Assembly: GCA_003972865.1 (NCBI GenBank)
Contig: QOAX01000179.1
Coordinates: 1-16,891 of the forward strand
Direction: 5' to 3'
Origin: Verrucomicrobiota bacterium
GTDB taxonomy: Bacteria > Verrucomicrobiota > Verrucomicrobiia > Limisphaerales > UBA1096
Length of the DNA stretch: 16,891 nucleotides
The position numbers and the translations under genes were made by a program. The notes beneath the pieces are model-generated. The model was given only the letters and a program-made list of their open reading frames with translations, ran no database searches and was not told the origin of the DNA. Below are positions 1-7,763 of this stretch, in pieces (position 1 is the first letter of the stretch; each line of letters begins with the position of its first letter).

Positions 1-44
1 CCAGCGGGCAGCAACAAGGCAAAAAGAAAAAAGTGTTTCTTCAT
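1..44 (-). CDS. Start of an exported protein (partial, cut by left edge)
   Basis: An ATG at 44-42 opens a frame that reads MKKHFFLFALLLPA and runs off the left edge. Two lysines followed by an uninterrupted hydrophobic stretch are the n- and h-regions of a signal peptide, so the product is probably exported. The ATG lies one base after the TGA of the upstream gene (stop 48-46, arrangement TGA-A-ATG), which suggests the same operon and translational coupling. No clear Shine-Dalgarno sequence precedes it. If ribosomes on the frameshifted upstream gene stop at 854 instead of 46, coupling to this gene would be lost (inference). Function cannot be judged from 14 residues. Confidence 0.6.
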   Translation of the reverse strand, partial: MKKHFFLFALLLPA

Positions 45-919
45 TTCAGTTTGAATTGGCGATGAAAGCCAGCAGGTTGGCCATCTCATTAGGGTTCAGG
101 CCGGCTTCCAAGCCTTCCGGCATGAGCGAGCGACGGGTGGCTTTCATCTCGGCGACATCCGCCCGGAGAATAGTCTGCGGTTTGCCATCGACGCCGCGGA
201 GCGTGAAGCCGTTGGCGGTCTCGTCGGCGATCATCCCGCCCAGCGTGCTGCCGCTTTTGAGACGCACCAAAAAGGCGGTGTATTGCTCGGACACTTCGCG
301 ATTGGGATCGATGGTGCCAATGAGCAGCGTCTGCGGCGTCTTGTCCGTCAAAGCCGCCAAGTCAGGGCCGACCGCGTTGCCAATGCCACCCAGTTTATGA
401 CACGCGGAACAGCGGGCCTGAAAAATTGCACGCCCGTCGGCAGAGGTTCCCTTGAGTGCTGCAGCTTGCGCAAATTGTTTCAAGACGTCAGACCGGTTCG
501 TCGCCACGGCTGGTTGTGGTTTGTTGGATTCAGCTTCCGTGATGATTTCCGGCTTGGCCCCGATTCGCGTGGCGATCTGCTGAATCTGCTTCCCCACTGC
601 CTCGGGGATGGACGACGAGCTAAGCGCCGTTTTTTGGATCGCGGCAAAGTGCGGCAGACTGGAACTCAGGATCGCCGCGGCCAAATACGGGTCGGCGGCA
701 TCACGGAGCAGCAGCTTGGTCAAGGTTTTACCGGCCTTGGGTTGGGTCGCTTGGCCAAGAGAATAGGCGAGTTGTTGGCGGACAAATGAGTCGGGGTCGT
801 CGGCTCGCTTGGCCAAGTGCTCGATCCAATTCGGGTCATCGGTAAGGAGGGGTTCACTCAACCGGATGGCGTGCCGGCGAACCGCCGAGTGGGCGTCGCC
901 GAGCGCCGAGGCGACGTCG

Positions 920-933
920 CGCTTGGCCAAGCG
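920..933. repeat. Iterated palindrome copy CGCTTGGCCAAGCG in the HEAT region
   Basis: This perfect 14-bp copy lies inside the frameshifted dehydrogenase gene, encoding RLAKR in the sequence GRLAKRDVAS. Three more 10-bp cores (750, 808, 1093) lie within 350 bases in the same HEAT segment, encoding SLGQA, LAKR and LAKA. Confidence 0.9.
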
Positions 934-1291
934 GCCCAACTCCGCCAACGCCGCCATGGCTTGAACGCGCGTTTGCGGCCGGCTGCCGGTACGAACCAAG
1001 CGACGCAAACCGGGAACAGCCGCCTCGTCCGCTGACCAAACGATCTGCTGGTGCGCCAGTTCGCGGAGCGTGCCGTTGGGCGACTCCAGCGCCTTGGCCA
1101 AGCCGGCTCCGCTGCGCTGGGTGAGGTCGGGAACGGGCCGGGCCTTCTTGCCGCCCGGCAGCACGCGATAAATGCGGCCGCGATCGCTGCCGGCCCGAGC
1201 GTCGATTTTTGCCAAGCGTCTCGGCTGAATCCAGCGCGGGTGCTCGACGAGAAAACGATACATGTCCACCACCCAAAGACCGCCACCCGGC

Positions 1292-1318
1292 CCGGTGCGA
1301 ATCTCCGGTGCGAATCTC
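1292..1318. repeat. 13-bp perfect tandem duplication causing a frameshift
   Basis: The unit CCGGTGCGAATCT occupies 1292-1304 and again 1305-1317; the next base also continues the repeat, so the duplication can be placed in two registers. Thirteen is not a multiple of three, so the minus-strand gene shifts frame here. With one copy removed the protein reads FRPAEIRTGPGGGLWVVDMYR, joining both halves across a motif typical of PVC dehydrogenase proteins. With both copies it reads EIRTGDSHRAG and ends at 854. Confidence 0.93.
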
Positions 1319-2720
1319 TGCAGGGCGAAACCAGTTGTCGGTTGAGGTGAGAAATTCCGGCGCGGTTTCACCCTCCGGCCGATGCGCGGAAAATGTCACG
1401 CCCCTCGGCTGCAACTTGAGGCGACGAACAAGATTGTGCACCGGCTCGCAGACGAAGGCGTCGCCGTAAAAGTCAGCGCCCAGCAGCCTATCGCGATACA
1501 GCCCCAAGCCGCAGCCGGAAGTCACGCGATTGATGTGTCCCGGATCGTTGAAACGCTCGAGCGGTTGGCCGACCGGAAACACCCGGTTGGCATCCGGGTA
1601 CGTGGCTGCGGGCACGCCCGGGCTCGGCGGCGAAAAGTGGGGGTTGCGCCGCAGGTAATGATCGGTCAGCGGATAGTGCCGGAGCAACGTCCCGTTGTCG
1701 CAGCCGAACCAGTTTCCCCAGTCATCGCGGACGCGGCCGTGCTGCGTCAAGCCGGCCAGCGTCTCGAACGCGCCGGTGTCGGGGTTCAGCCGGAAGTCAC
1801 GCCCGCGAATGTCCACCAGTTCGCCCCCGGCGAAGCTGGCGATGCTGCCGCCGATCAAGCCGTTGGCGCCATGCACCCAGCCGTCGAGCCCGTAGGCGAG
1901 GCTGTTCACACGCGCCTGATAGTTGGTGGTGGCAAACCCGGAAAACAACACGCGCCGGATGTCCGCGCGGCCGTCGCCATCGGTGTCCTCGGCGTAAAGG
2001 ATGTCCGGCGCGGCGCAAACCAAGACGCCCTTGCGCCAAACGGTGACGCCGGTCGGGAACGGCAAACCATCGAGGAACACCGTCCGCTTGTCGGGGAATC
2101 CGTCGCGATCGGTGTCCTCCAAAAAAACGATCCGGCCGCCCGGCTCGTAGCCGCCACGCAGGCCCAGCGGATAATCGTGCATCTCGACAACCCACGTTTT
2201 GCCGTCCGGGCCGAAGTTGATCGAGACCGGGTCGATGACCAGCGGCTCGGCGGCGACCAGTTCAATCCGAAGGCCGGGGCTGACGCGAATCGACCGCAGC
2301 GACGCCTCGGGCGATTTTGGCTGGGTGCCTTCGGTGCCTTTTTTCTGCCGGAACGTTCCCGGCAACTGCCGATGAATCTCGCCGACGATTTTATCCTCCA
2401 AGCCAGCGGCCAGTTTCGTCGGGCGATCGTAATAGACCATCGCTCCTGCGCCCTCGTAGCCGCCCTCCCTCAGGACGCGCTCGGACGGGATGTAGCACGG
2501 CGCATCGTTGGCGTAGGCGTTGATCCAAATCCGGTCACGGTCGAACTCCCGCTTGAGACGCAGCGAATAATCGACCACCACTTCGCCCGGCAAAAACACC
2601 ATCGCCAGCTCGTCGCCGAAGTGCCAGGTCTGGATGGGATAATCGAGGCGGGTTTGCAGCGCCTCGCTACGGGCCAGACGCGCGAGCTGCACCCGGGCGT
2701 GATAGCCGACCGCGTCGGGG

Positions 2721-2734
2721 CGCTTGGCCAAGCG
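2721..2734. repeat. Iterated palindrome copy CGCTTGGCCAAGCG in the ceramidase-like domain
   Basis: This perfect 14-bp copy encodes RLAKR in the sequence WERLAKRPDAV of the ceramidase-like domain. It is the only full copy between 1103 and 3723. Confidence 0.9.
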
Positions 2735-3723
2735 CTCCCACTCGGCCTTGGCCGGCGGCGTGCCGAACGCGAGGGTCACTTGGCGAAGCGTGGTTTTCAA
2801 CCTGCCGGTGATCGGCGTCATCCGGCCCTTGAGTCGGCGACCGATTTCGTCGGCGATTTGCCGGCCCTGCGCCGAGGCGGCCTCGGTGTTGTCGCCCGTG
2901 ACGCCGGAGTCGGGATTTTGATCCGCGCCGCAGCCGATGGAAACCAGGGCCACCGCGCCGGGATGATTTTTCTGCAGCCACTCCTGCGCGTAACCGGCCC
3001 AGTCGCCGCTAACCTTGTTGTTCGAGAGCGTCACACAATGGCAGGCGTAACTGGTGTAAATCGCGCGAATGTCGCCCTTGGCCGTGCGGGCGATGAGCAC
3101 CGGCAAATCGTGATCGACCGGGCCGCCCTTGGTGCGGCGGTTTTTGGCAAAGCCAACCTTGCCCGCGCTGCCAGGGCTCCACTCGAGCCGGCCCGGTTGC
3201 AGATCGCGCATGGCCTCAAGCGCGGCCTGCTTGATCCCATCGGTCAACTGCTCCGTGTAACGGTCGATGCGCTGCTGATGCGCCGCGGGGATCGGCTGGC
3301 CAAACAACGTCGGCGCAACGCCCGAGAGCATCGGCGCGGTGTGGGTGTGCGTGGCGGTGACGGCGAAGCGCTCCGGTGCGAGGCCGGTTTTTTCCTGCAG
3401 CCGCTTGGCCACGATCTGCACCATCGGCCACGGCACGCCGAGGTTGTCCACAGTGACAAGCACCGCCGGGCCGTCCTGGCCGTCGTCGATCGCCAGCGCC
3501 TTGGCCCAGATTTTTTGGGTGACACCCTCCGACTCGGCCCGTCGAAAGCCAAAGCCGCTCAACCGCACCGGGAACCCCGGCGTGACATCGACCGCCGCCG
3601 CCCCCACCCTTGGCTCCGCCCGCACCTCGGCCGGCGATAACGATGCGATGGATAGTGCAGCGATGAAAAACAGCGGTTTCATGATCGGCATCCTGGCAGG
3701 TGCCGAGTATGGATACCGACCGG

Positions 3724-3737
3724 CGCTTGGCCAAGCG
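3724..3737. repeat. Iterated palindrome copy CGCTTGGCCAAGCG, intergenic
   Basis: This is a perfect 14-bp copy in the divergent spacer between the dehydrogenase fusion gene and the DUF5069-like gene. It lies 31 bases upstream of a candidate -35 box. A further half-site, GCCAAGCG, lies at 3777-3784, inside the candidate promoter spacer. One of five perfect 14-mers in the window. Confidence 0.9.
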
Positions 3738-3767
3738 GAGATTATTTGGCAACCACCTATTTTGGGA

Positions 3768-3797
3768 TTGACCGCAGCCAAGCGACCGAACTAGTAT
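3768..3797 (+). promoter_or_regulatory. Candidate sigma-70-type promoter for the DUF5069-like gene
   Basis: TTGACC (3768-3773) and TAGTAT (3792-3797) are separated by 18 bases. Transcription would begin near 3804, giving a leader of about 40 bases before the ATG at 3844. This placement argues against the in-frame upstream ATG at 3796, which would overlap the -10 box. Seen by eye only; the -10 deviates from consensus. Confidence 0.4.
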
Positions 3798-3843
3798 GGC
3801 CGCGCTTTCCACTTGTGGATTAAACCGTAAACAAACCAGAAAT

Positions 3844-4284
3844 ATGAGTGATAAAATTGTACCCTTAATCAGTTCCGGAACCAAGGGCCCGCTGGGTGTG
3901 CTGCATCTGCCCCGCCTTTGGCAGAAAGTTTCCCTCGAGGCCGCCGGCAAAATCGCCGACGGCTACCCGGGAATTGGCGACGGCTACGACACAATGGTGA
4001 TCAACGGCCTCGGCCTGAACGCCGACGCGGTTCGTGCCTACATCACCAACGACAAGCCGACCTACCCGCAGTTTGAGGCGTGGATAAAGGAGCAGGATGG
4101 CGCCACGCTGGACGCCGATTCCATCGGTACGCTGAACGACTCGATCGTGGGTTTCAACCACGACGACGAAACCCGCCAAGGCATCCTGAGTGCCAACGGC
4201 CTGCCGGACGGCGACCCACAGGACGCCGTCAACCTGAACAACCTCGACGACTGGCTGGAGTTCCACAGCGCCGAGATCGCTTGA
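3844..4284 (+). CDS. DUF5069-like small cytosolic protein
   Basis: This 146-residue protein starts MSDKIVPLISSG. The ATG at 3844 is preferred over the in-frame ATG at 3796 because the intervening 16 residues look non-native and overlap the candidate -10 box. No signal peptide or membrane segment is visible. The N-terminal run TKGPLGVLHLPRLWQKVSLEAAGKIADGYP (written here in parts: GPLGVLHLPRLW, then KIADGYPGIGDGYD) and the C-terminal acidic DDWLEFHSAEIA fit my recollection of the DUF5069 family, which is common in Verrucomicrobia and has no established function. There is no strong Shine-Dalgarno sequence. It stands alone, between a divergent gene and a strong terminator, so it is probably monocistronic. 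Family assignment is from memory of the motif, not from a search. Confidence 0.7.
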   Translation: MSDKIVPLISSGTKGPLGVLHLPRLWQKVSLEAAGKIADGYPGIGDGYDTMVINGLGLNADAVRAYITNDKPTYPQFEAWIKEQDGATLDADSIGTLNDSIVGFNHDDETRQGILSANGLPDGDPQDAVNLNNLDDWLEFHSAEIA

Positions 4285-4302
4285 TTTCGAACTATTTCTC
4301 CC

Positions 4303-4335
4303 AAACCGTAGCCCGCAATGGCTGCGGTTTTTTTT
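4303..4335 (+). terminator. Intrinsic terminator after the DUF5069-like gene
   Basis: AAACCGTAGCC (4303-4313) pairs with GGCTGCGGTTT (4320-4330) through 11 base pairs with one G-U, closing a 6-base loop. The run of T extends to 4335. It begins 19 bases after the TGA at 4282-4284. Confidence 0.88.
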
Positions 4336-4412
4336 GCGCCCATGCACCTGGCCAAGCGCAAAAATAGGGGTTGTGCCGCGGCATCCCGGTGAGTAGGTTG
4401 CCCCCGTTCCCA

Positions 4413-4424
4413 GCCAAGCTTGGC
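4413..4424. repeat. Reverse-order arrangement of the iterated palindrome halves (GCCAAGCTTGGC)
   Basis: The two halves of the dispersed palindrome occur here in the opposite order: GCCAAG directly followed by CTTGGC, a perfect 12-bp palindrome. It lies 32 bases upstream of the outer-membrane protein start, so it could sit in the leader or promoter region. A separate half-site, GGCCAAGCG, occurs at 4351-4359 in the same spacer. Confidence 0.6.
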
Positions 4425-4456
4425 CCAGAACAAAGCAACCTTAAATCCAAGCAATT

Positions 4457-5314
4457 ATGAGTAACATCAAACAAACCATCATGGCAGCAGCCGTTGCTGT
4501 GGCATGCGTCACGACCGCACAGGCGGATGGCCTGTCCGATTCGCTGCCTCTGGGCAAAAGCCTAGCGGCCGGTCACGAACTCCCCCTGCCGCTAGGCATC
4601 AGCGCCAATGTGTTTTTCCTGGAGCAGGACTTGGTGGCCCAGTCGATCGCGGTCGACATCCCGCCGCTGCCACTGCCCACCGGCCCACTCCAACTGCCGC
4701 CCGGCCTCCCGGCCAAGTCGGACAAGCTCGAGAGCCGCGCCACCAGCACCACCGCAAAACTCGACGCGTGGTTGCTGCCGTTCCTGAACGTGTACGCTGT
4801 GGCCGGGTATGTGGATGGCGAAACATCTGCGAGCGGTTTCTCCGTCGGCGGATTGCCGCCGGAGTTGGCCAGCCTGTTGCCCAGCTCTTTCTCCATTGCC
4901 TACAATGGCCCCGTTTACGGTGGCGGCATTACGTTGGCTGCCGGTTACAACCAGTTCTTTGCCTCGCTGGACGCAAACTACACCGAGTCCGACCTTGACA
5001 TCGGCGACTCGTCCATCGAGGCAATTGTCATCTCGCCGCGCGTTGGCATCACCGGCGATCTCGGCGGCTTGAGCGGCTCGCTCTACGTCGGCGCCATGTA
5101 TCAGGATGTCGATGAGCACCAGAACGGCACAGTCAAGTTTCCGGTCATGGGAATGTCAGTACCAGTTGGGTACGATGTCATTTCTGAAGCCGAGGAAAAG
5201 TGGAATTACCTCATCGGAGCAAATCTCAAAGCCAGCGAAAGCTGGAACTACGGCATCGAGGTCGGCTTCTCCGGTCGCACGCACGTGATGGCCACGCTCA
5301 ACTACCGATTTTAA
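4457..5314 (+). CDS. Outer-membrane beta-barrel protein
   Basis: This 285-residue protein has an N-terminal signal peptide (MSNIKQTIMAAAVAVACVTTAQA, likely cut before DG). It ends in ATLNYRF, the terminal aromatic residue recognised by the BAM assembly machinery. A proline-rich stretch (IPPLPLPTGPLQLPPGLP) precedes the barrel. From about residue 97 the sequence alternates polar and hydrophobic residues in strand-like segments (LDAWLLPFLNVYAVAGY, YGGGITLAAGYNQFFASLD, SGSLYVGAMYQ, NYGIEVGFSG), consistent with a small barrel. I do not recognise a specific family or transported substrate. The ATG at 4457 has no clear Shine-Dalgarno sequence; a weak TTGTGC-N17-TAGGTT promoter candidate lies at 4371-4399. 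A strong terminator follows, so it is probably a single-gene unit. Confidence 0.8.
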   Translation: MSNIKQTIMAAAVAVACVTTAQADGLSDSLPLGKSLAAGHELPLPLGISANVFFLEQDLVAQSIAVDIPPLPLPTGPLQLPPGLPAKSDKLESRATSTTAKLDAWLLPFLNVYAVAGYVDGETSASGFSVGGLPPELASLLPSSFSIAYNGPVYGGGITLAAGYNQFFASLDANYTESDLDIGDSSIEAIVISPRVGITGDLGGLSGSLYVGAMYQDVDEHQNGTVKFPVMGMSVPVGYDVISEAEEKWNYLIGANLKASESWNYGIEVGFSGRTHVMATLNYRF

Positions 5315-5410
5315 GCCAAGCGCAGTGCCACTTTCGCGGGACGGGCCAAGCGCCCGTCCTTTTTTCTTCCGCTTGGCCAAGCGCAACCTTGCCTCCGCCG
5401 CCGCTTGGCC
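5315..5410. repeat. Cluster of iterated-palindrome half-sites
   Basis: In 96 bases after the outer-membrane protein stop there are three GCCAAGCG half-sites (5315-5322, 5345-5352, 5376-5383) and two CGCTTGGCC half-sites (5370-5378, 5402-5410). The copy at 5370-5383 is a full CGCTTGGCCAAGCG. The half-site at 5345-5352 forms the loop and stem edge of the terminator. This is the densest occurrence in the window. Confidence 0.8.
5339..5365 (+). terminator. Intrinsic terminator after the outer-membrane protein gene
   Basis: GGACGGGC (5339-5346) pairs perfectly with GCCCGTCC (5352-5359) across the 5-base loop CAAGC, followed by six T (5360-5365). It begins 24 bases after the stop codon. The loop and adjoining bases make up the half-site GCCAAGCG of the dispersed palindrome. 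Confidence 0.88.
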
Positions 5411-5428
5411 TCATAAACCGCCCGTACC

Positions 5429-6598
5429 ATGAAAATATTCTCAACACTCTCCGCCGTTGTCATCGGCTTGGCCGTGATCGCCGGTAGCCAAGCCGCCGAC
5501 TTGCCCAAGTTTCGCCACGTCACCATCGACGCCAAGGTGAAGATCGGCTACGGCACGGCCATCGCCGACATGAACGGCGACAAAAAACCGGACATCATCC
5601 TCTGCGACGCCCGCAACATCGCTTGGTACGAAAATCCGTCGTGGAGAAAACACATTGTCGTCGAGAACCTCACCCAGCGCGACCACGTCTGCATCGCCGT
5701 GCGCGATATCGATGGCGACGGCAAGGCCGAGATTGCCGCCGGTGCGCAATGGAACCCCGGCGAAACCAGCGACACCGCCAAGTCCGGCGCCGTGTTTTAC
5801 CTAATCCCTCCCGCCGACCGGACGCAAAAATGGACACCGGTACAACTGGAGCACGAGCCGACCACTCACCGTATGCGCTGGTTTGAAACACCCACCGGCG
5901 GGCACGACCTCGTCGTGCTGCCGCTGCACGGTCGCGGCAACAAGGGTGGCAAAGGCGACGGTGTTCGCACCCTCGCCTACCACATGCCAAGCGACCCCAA
6001 AGGCAACTGGAGCACCACCTTGGTGGACGGTAACATGCACATGAGCCACAATTTCGAGGTCGCCCAGTGGGACGGCGACCAAGCCAACGAGATACTGCTC
6101 GGAGGCCTCGAGGGTGTGTTCCTGTTGAACCCCGCCAAGGATGGCGGCTGGAGTCGCCGCCAGATTTCCAACAACCCGACCGGCGAAGTCCGCCAGGGTG
6201 CCGGTCCGAAAGGCAAAACGTTCGTCACCGCCATCGAGCCGATGCACGGCAACCAGCTTTCCATTTACACCGAGGCCAAGGGCAAAAAACTTTGGAACCG
6301 CAACGTCATCGACGAGTCACTCGACCAGGGCCACGCCCTGGCCACCGGCGACTTTATGGGTACCGGCAGCGACCAAATCGTCGTCGGTTGGCGCGGCACT
6401 CGTCGCACCGGAAAAGTGGGTGTGAAATTTTACTACCCGACCAACACACAGCGAACCGAGTGGAAAAGCCTGTTGATCGATGACAACGAGATGGCCACCG
6501 AGGACATCCGCGTCGCCGACCTCAACGCCGACGGCAAAATCGACATCGTCGCCGCCGGCCGCGCCACCCACAACCTGAAGATTTACTTCAACGAGTGA
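5429..6598 (+). CDS. Secreted FG-GAP/VCBS-repeat beta-propeller protein
   Basis: This 389-residue protein starts with a signal peptide (MKIFSTLSAVVIGLAVIAGSQAA), so it is exported. It carries calcium-loop FG-GAP motifs at DMNGDKKPD (47-55), DIDGDGKAE (93-101) and DLNADGKID (364-372). Degenerate versions occur around QWDGDQANE (213-221) and GDFMGTGSDQ (308-316). The spacing fits a single propeller spanning nearly the whole protein. Such proteins are numerous in Verrucomicrobia and Planctomycetes, where they may bind ligands or surfaces; no catalytic motif is visible, so enzymatic function should not be assumed. No convincing promoter or Shine-Dalgarno sequence is visible in the short spacer upstream, which holds a terminator and palindrome copies. 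Its last 11 bases overlap the convergent end of bioF. Confidence 0.8.
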   Translation: MKIFSTLSAVVIGLAVIAGSQAADLPKFRHVTIDAKVKIGYGTAIADMNGDKKPDIILCDARNIAWYENPSWRKHIVVENLTQRDHVCIAVRDIDGDGKAEIAAGAQWNPGETSDTAKSGAVFYLIPPADRTQKWTPVQLEHEPTTHRMRWFETPTGGHDLVVLPLHGRGNKGGKGDGVRTLAYHMPSDPKGNWSTTLVDGNMHMSHNFEVAQWDGDQANEILLGGLEGVFLLNPAKDGGWSRRQISNNPTGEVRQGAGPKGKTFVTAIEPMHGNQLSIYTEAKGKKLWNRNVIDESLDQGHALATGDFMGTGSDQIVVGWRGTRRTGKVGVKFYYPTNTQRTEWKSLLIDDNEMATEDIRVADLNADGKIDIVAAGRATHNLKIYFNE

Positions 6599-7763
6599 CC
6601 GCTTGGCCAAGCGCATTCACTAACTGCTGAATATCCTCTGCCGTATGATTGGCAGTCAGGGTGACACGCAGGCGGGCCTCGGTGCGGGGGACGGTTGGGT
6701 AGCGAATCGCCGGGATGAAAAATCCCGCCTCACGCAAACGCTCCATCGCCGCCAGGGCCTTGGCTTCCCCGCCGAAGATCAGCGGGAGGATGGCGCTTGG
6801 CTCGGCTGGCGTTTTCCAGCCAAGCAACGCGGCGCCGCGCCTCAACTCGTCCACACGCTGCCAAAGCTGACCGCGCAGTGACTGCCCCTCCGCGCCCTGT
6901 ATGAGTTCCACCCCGGCACGGGCAGCGGCGCTGACCGCCGGGCTCGGCGCGGTCGAGAAAATAAAACTACGCGCCTTGTTCACCAGCAGGTCAACGAGTT
7001 GGCGACTGCCGCAGATGAAGCCGCCGGCCGCACCGACCGCCTTGCCCAGCGTGCTCATCCGTATCTCGATGCGCCCGGCCAAGCCGTCCGCCGCCGCCAG
7101 CCCTTGGCCAAGCGGTCCGTACAACCCGGCAGCGTGCGCCTCGTCGAGCATCAGCCACGCGCCGTAACGCTCCTTCAATTCGACGATCCCGGCCAGCGGC
7201 GCGCGGTCGCCGTCCATCGAGAAAACGCTCTCGGTCGCCACCAGCACCCGGCCGCCCTGCCCGGCCGCCCACTGCAAAAGTTTCTCTAGATTCTCGAGGT
7301 CGTTGTGCCGAAAAACGCGCAGTGTCGCTCCGCTCAACTTGGCGGCGTCGATCATCGAGGCGTGGGCTTTTTTGTCGAGAATCACCACGTCACCCCGGCC
7401 AAGCAGGGACGTCAAAACTCCTTGGGCCGCCACAAAACCGGTCGAGAAAACCAACGCCGCCCCGGTGCCCTGCCACTTGGCCAAGGCCGCCTCGAGTGCG
7501 TGGTGCGGTTGCAGCGAACCGCAGATCAGCCGCGACGCGCCGGAGCCGACACCGAACTGCTCGACCGCCTCCCGCGCCGCCTGGCCAAGCGCCGGATGCC
7601 CAGCCAAGCCAAGGTAGTCGTTGGAGGAAAAGTTGATGACCTCGCGGCCGTCGAGCTTGATGCGGGTCGTTTGCGCCGAGTCGATCTCCCGCAGCTCACG
7701 CCACAAGCCGGCATCGCGGATCTCGTCGAGGTCGCGCCCGAGTTGTTCCCCGAAACCGGCCAT
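6588..7763 (-). CDS. bioF: 8-amino-7-oxononanoate synthase (BioF-type PLP enzyme)
   Basis: This alpha-oxoamine synthase of 391 residues would condense pimeloyl-ACP/CoA with L-alanine in biotin synthesis. The family features are SSNDYLGLAGHP near the N-terminus, GSGASRLICG, ESVFSMDGDRAPL, LDEAHAAGLYG and STLGKAVGAAGGF, where the lysine would form the PLP Schiff base. The start at 7763 (MAGFGEQ) is chosen because its ATG overlaps the TAA of the upstream protease (TAATG) and GGAG lies 8 bases upstream; a longer frame from 7877 would run inside the protease gene. The overlap implies translational coupling with an unrelated secreted protease. No other bio gene is nearby. Glycine C-acetyltransferase (Kbl) and other oxoamine synthases share the fold; the NDYLGLA motif favours BioF. 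The palindrome at 6600-6613 encodes ALGQA near the C-terminus. Confidence 0.85.
   Translation of the reverse strand: MAGFGEQLGRDLDEIRDAGLWRELREIDSAQTTRIKLDGREVINFSSNDYLGLAGHPALGQAAREAVEQFGVGSGASRLICGSLQPHHALEAALAKWQGTGAALVFSTGFVAAQGVLTSLLGRGDVVILDKKAHASMIDAAKLSGATLRVFRHNDLENLEKLLQWAAGQGGRVLVATESVFSMDGDRAPLAGIVELKERYGAWLMLDEAHAAGLYGPLGQGLAAADGLAGRIEIRMSTLGKAVGAAGGFICGSRQLVDLLVNKARSFIFSTAPSPAVSAAARAGVELIQGAEGQSLRGQLWQRVDELRRGAALLGWKTPAEPSAILPLIFGGEAKALAAMERLREAGFFIPAIRYPTVPRTEARLRVTLTANHTAEDIQQLVNALGQAVTR
6600..6613. repeat. Iterated palindrome copy CGCTTGGCCAAGCG at a convergent gene junction
   Basis: This perfect 14-bp copy begins two bases after the stop of the beta-propeller gene and lies within the last codons of bioF, where it encodes ALGQA. 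No conventional terminator is visible at this convergent junction. A self-complementary 14-mer without a loop is unlikely to be a terminator itself. Confidence 0.9.

Larger units (their letters stand above)
46..3682 (-). pseudogene. Ceramidase-like / PVC dehydrogenase / HEAT / cytochrome c protein, frameshifted by a 13-bp duplication
   Basis: Start ATG 3682 is chosen because it opens a signal peptide (MKPLFFIAALSIASLSPAEVRA) and AGGA lies 8 bases upstream. In the repaired 1207-residue reading, residues about 23-440 resemble the neutral/alkaline ceramidase N-terminal family: HTHT at 112-115, YACHC at 212-216 and a late PGEVVVDY. The usual GDxSPN serine motif appears as GCGADQNPD, so lipid hydrolysis is uncertain. 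Residues about 461-840 match the PVC membrane-bound dehydrogenase beta-propeller module. HEAT-like helices follow, then a C-terminal heme domain with CSACH at 1087-1091 and candidate Met ligand 1183. The frame breaks at residue 793 through a duplicated 13 bp at 1292-1318. As written, translation from 3682 stops at 854 after 942 residues, the last 149 out of frame, losing HEAT and heme domains. The downstream part stays open to the TGA at 48-46. The role was probably periplasmic oxidation or hydrolysis; the substrate is unknown. Confidence 0.85.

Noticed and set aside
1382..3640. Plus-strand open frame of 752 codons opposite the ceramidase-like gene
   Set aside because: It is the antisense shadow of a GC-rich gene with recognisable domains on the other strand; its translation is Arg/Val/Ala-rich with no domain signature.
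3683..3781. Longer N-terminus for the ceramidase-like protein starting at 3781
   Set aside because: The extra 33 residues precede an ideal signal peptide and contain the intergenic palindrome; the Shine-Dalgarno sequence AGGA supports 3682.
6600..6613. The palindrome as a transcription terminator
   Set aside because: There is no loop, no T-run, and the same sequence occurs within many genes.
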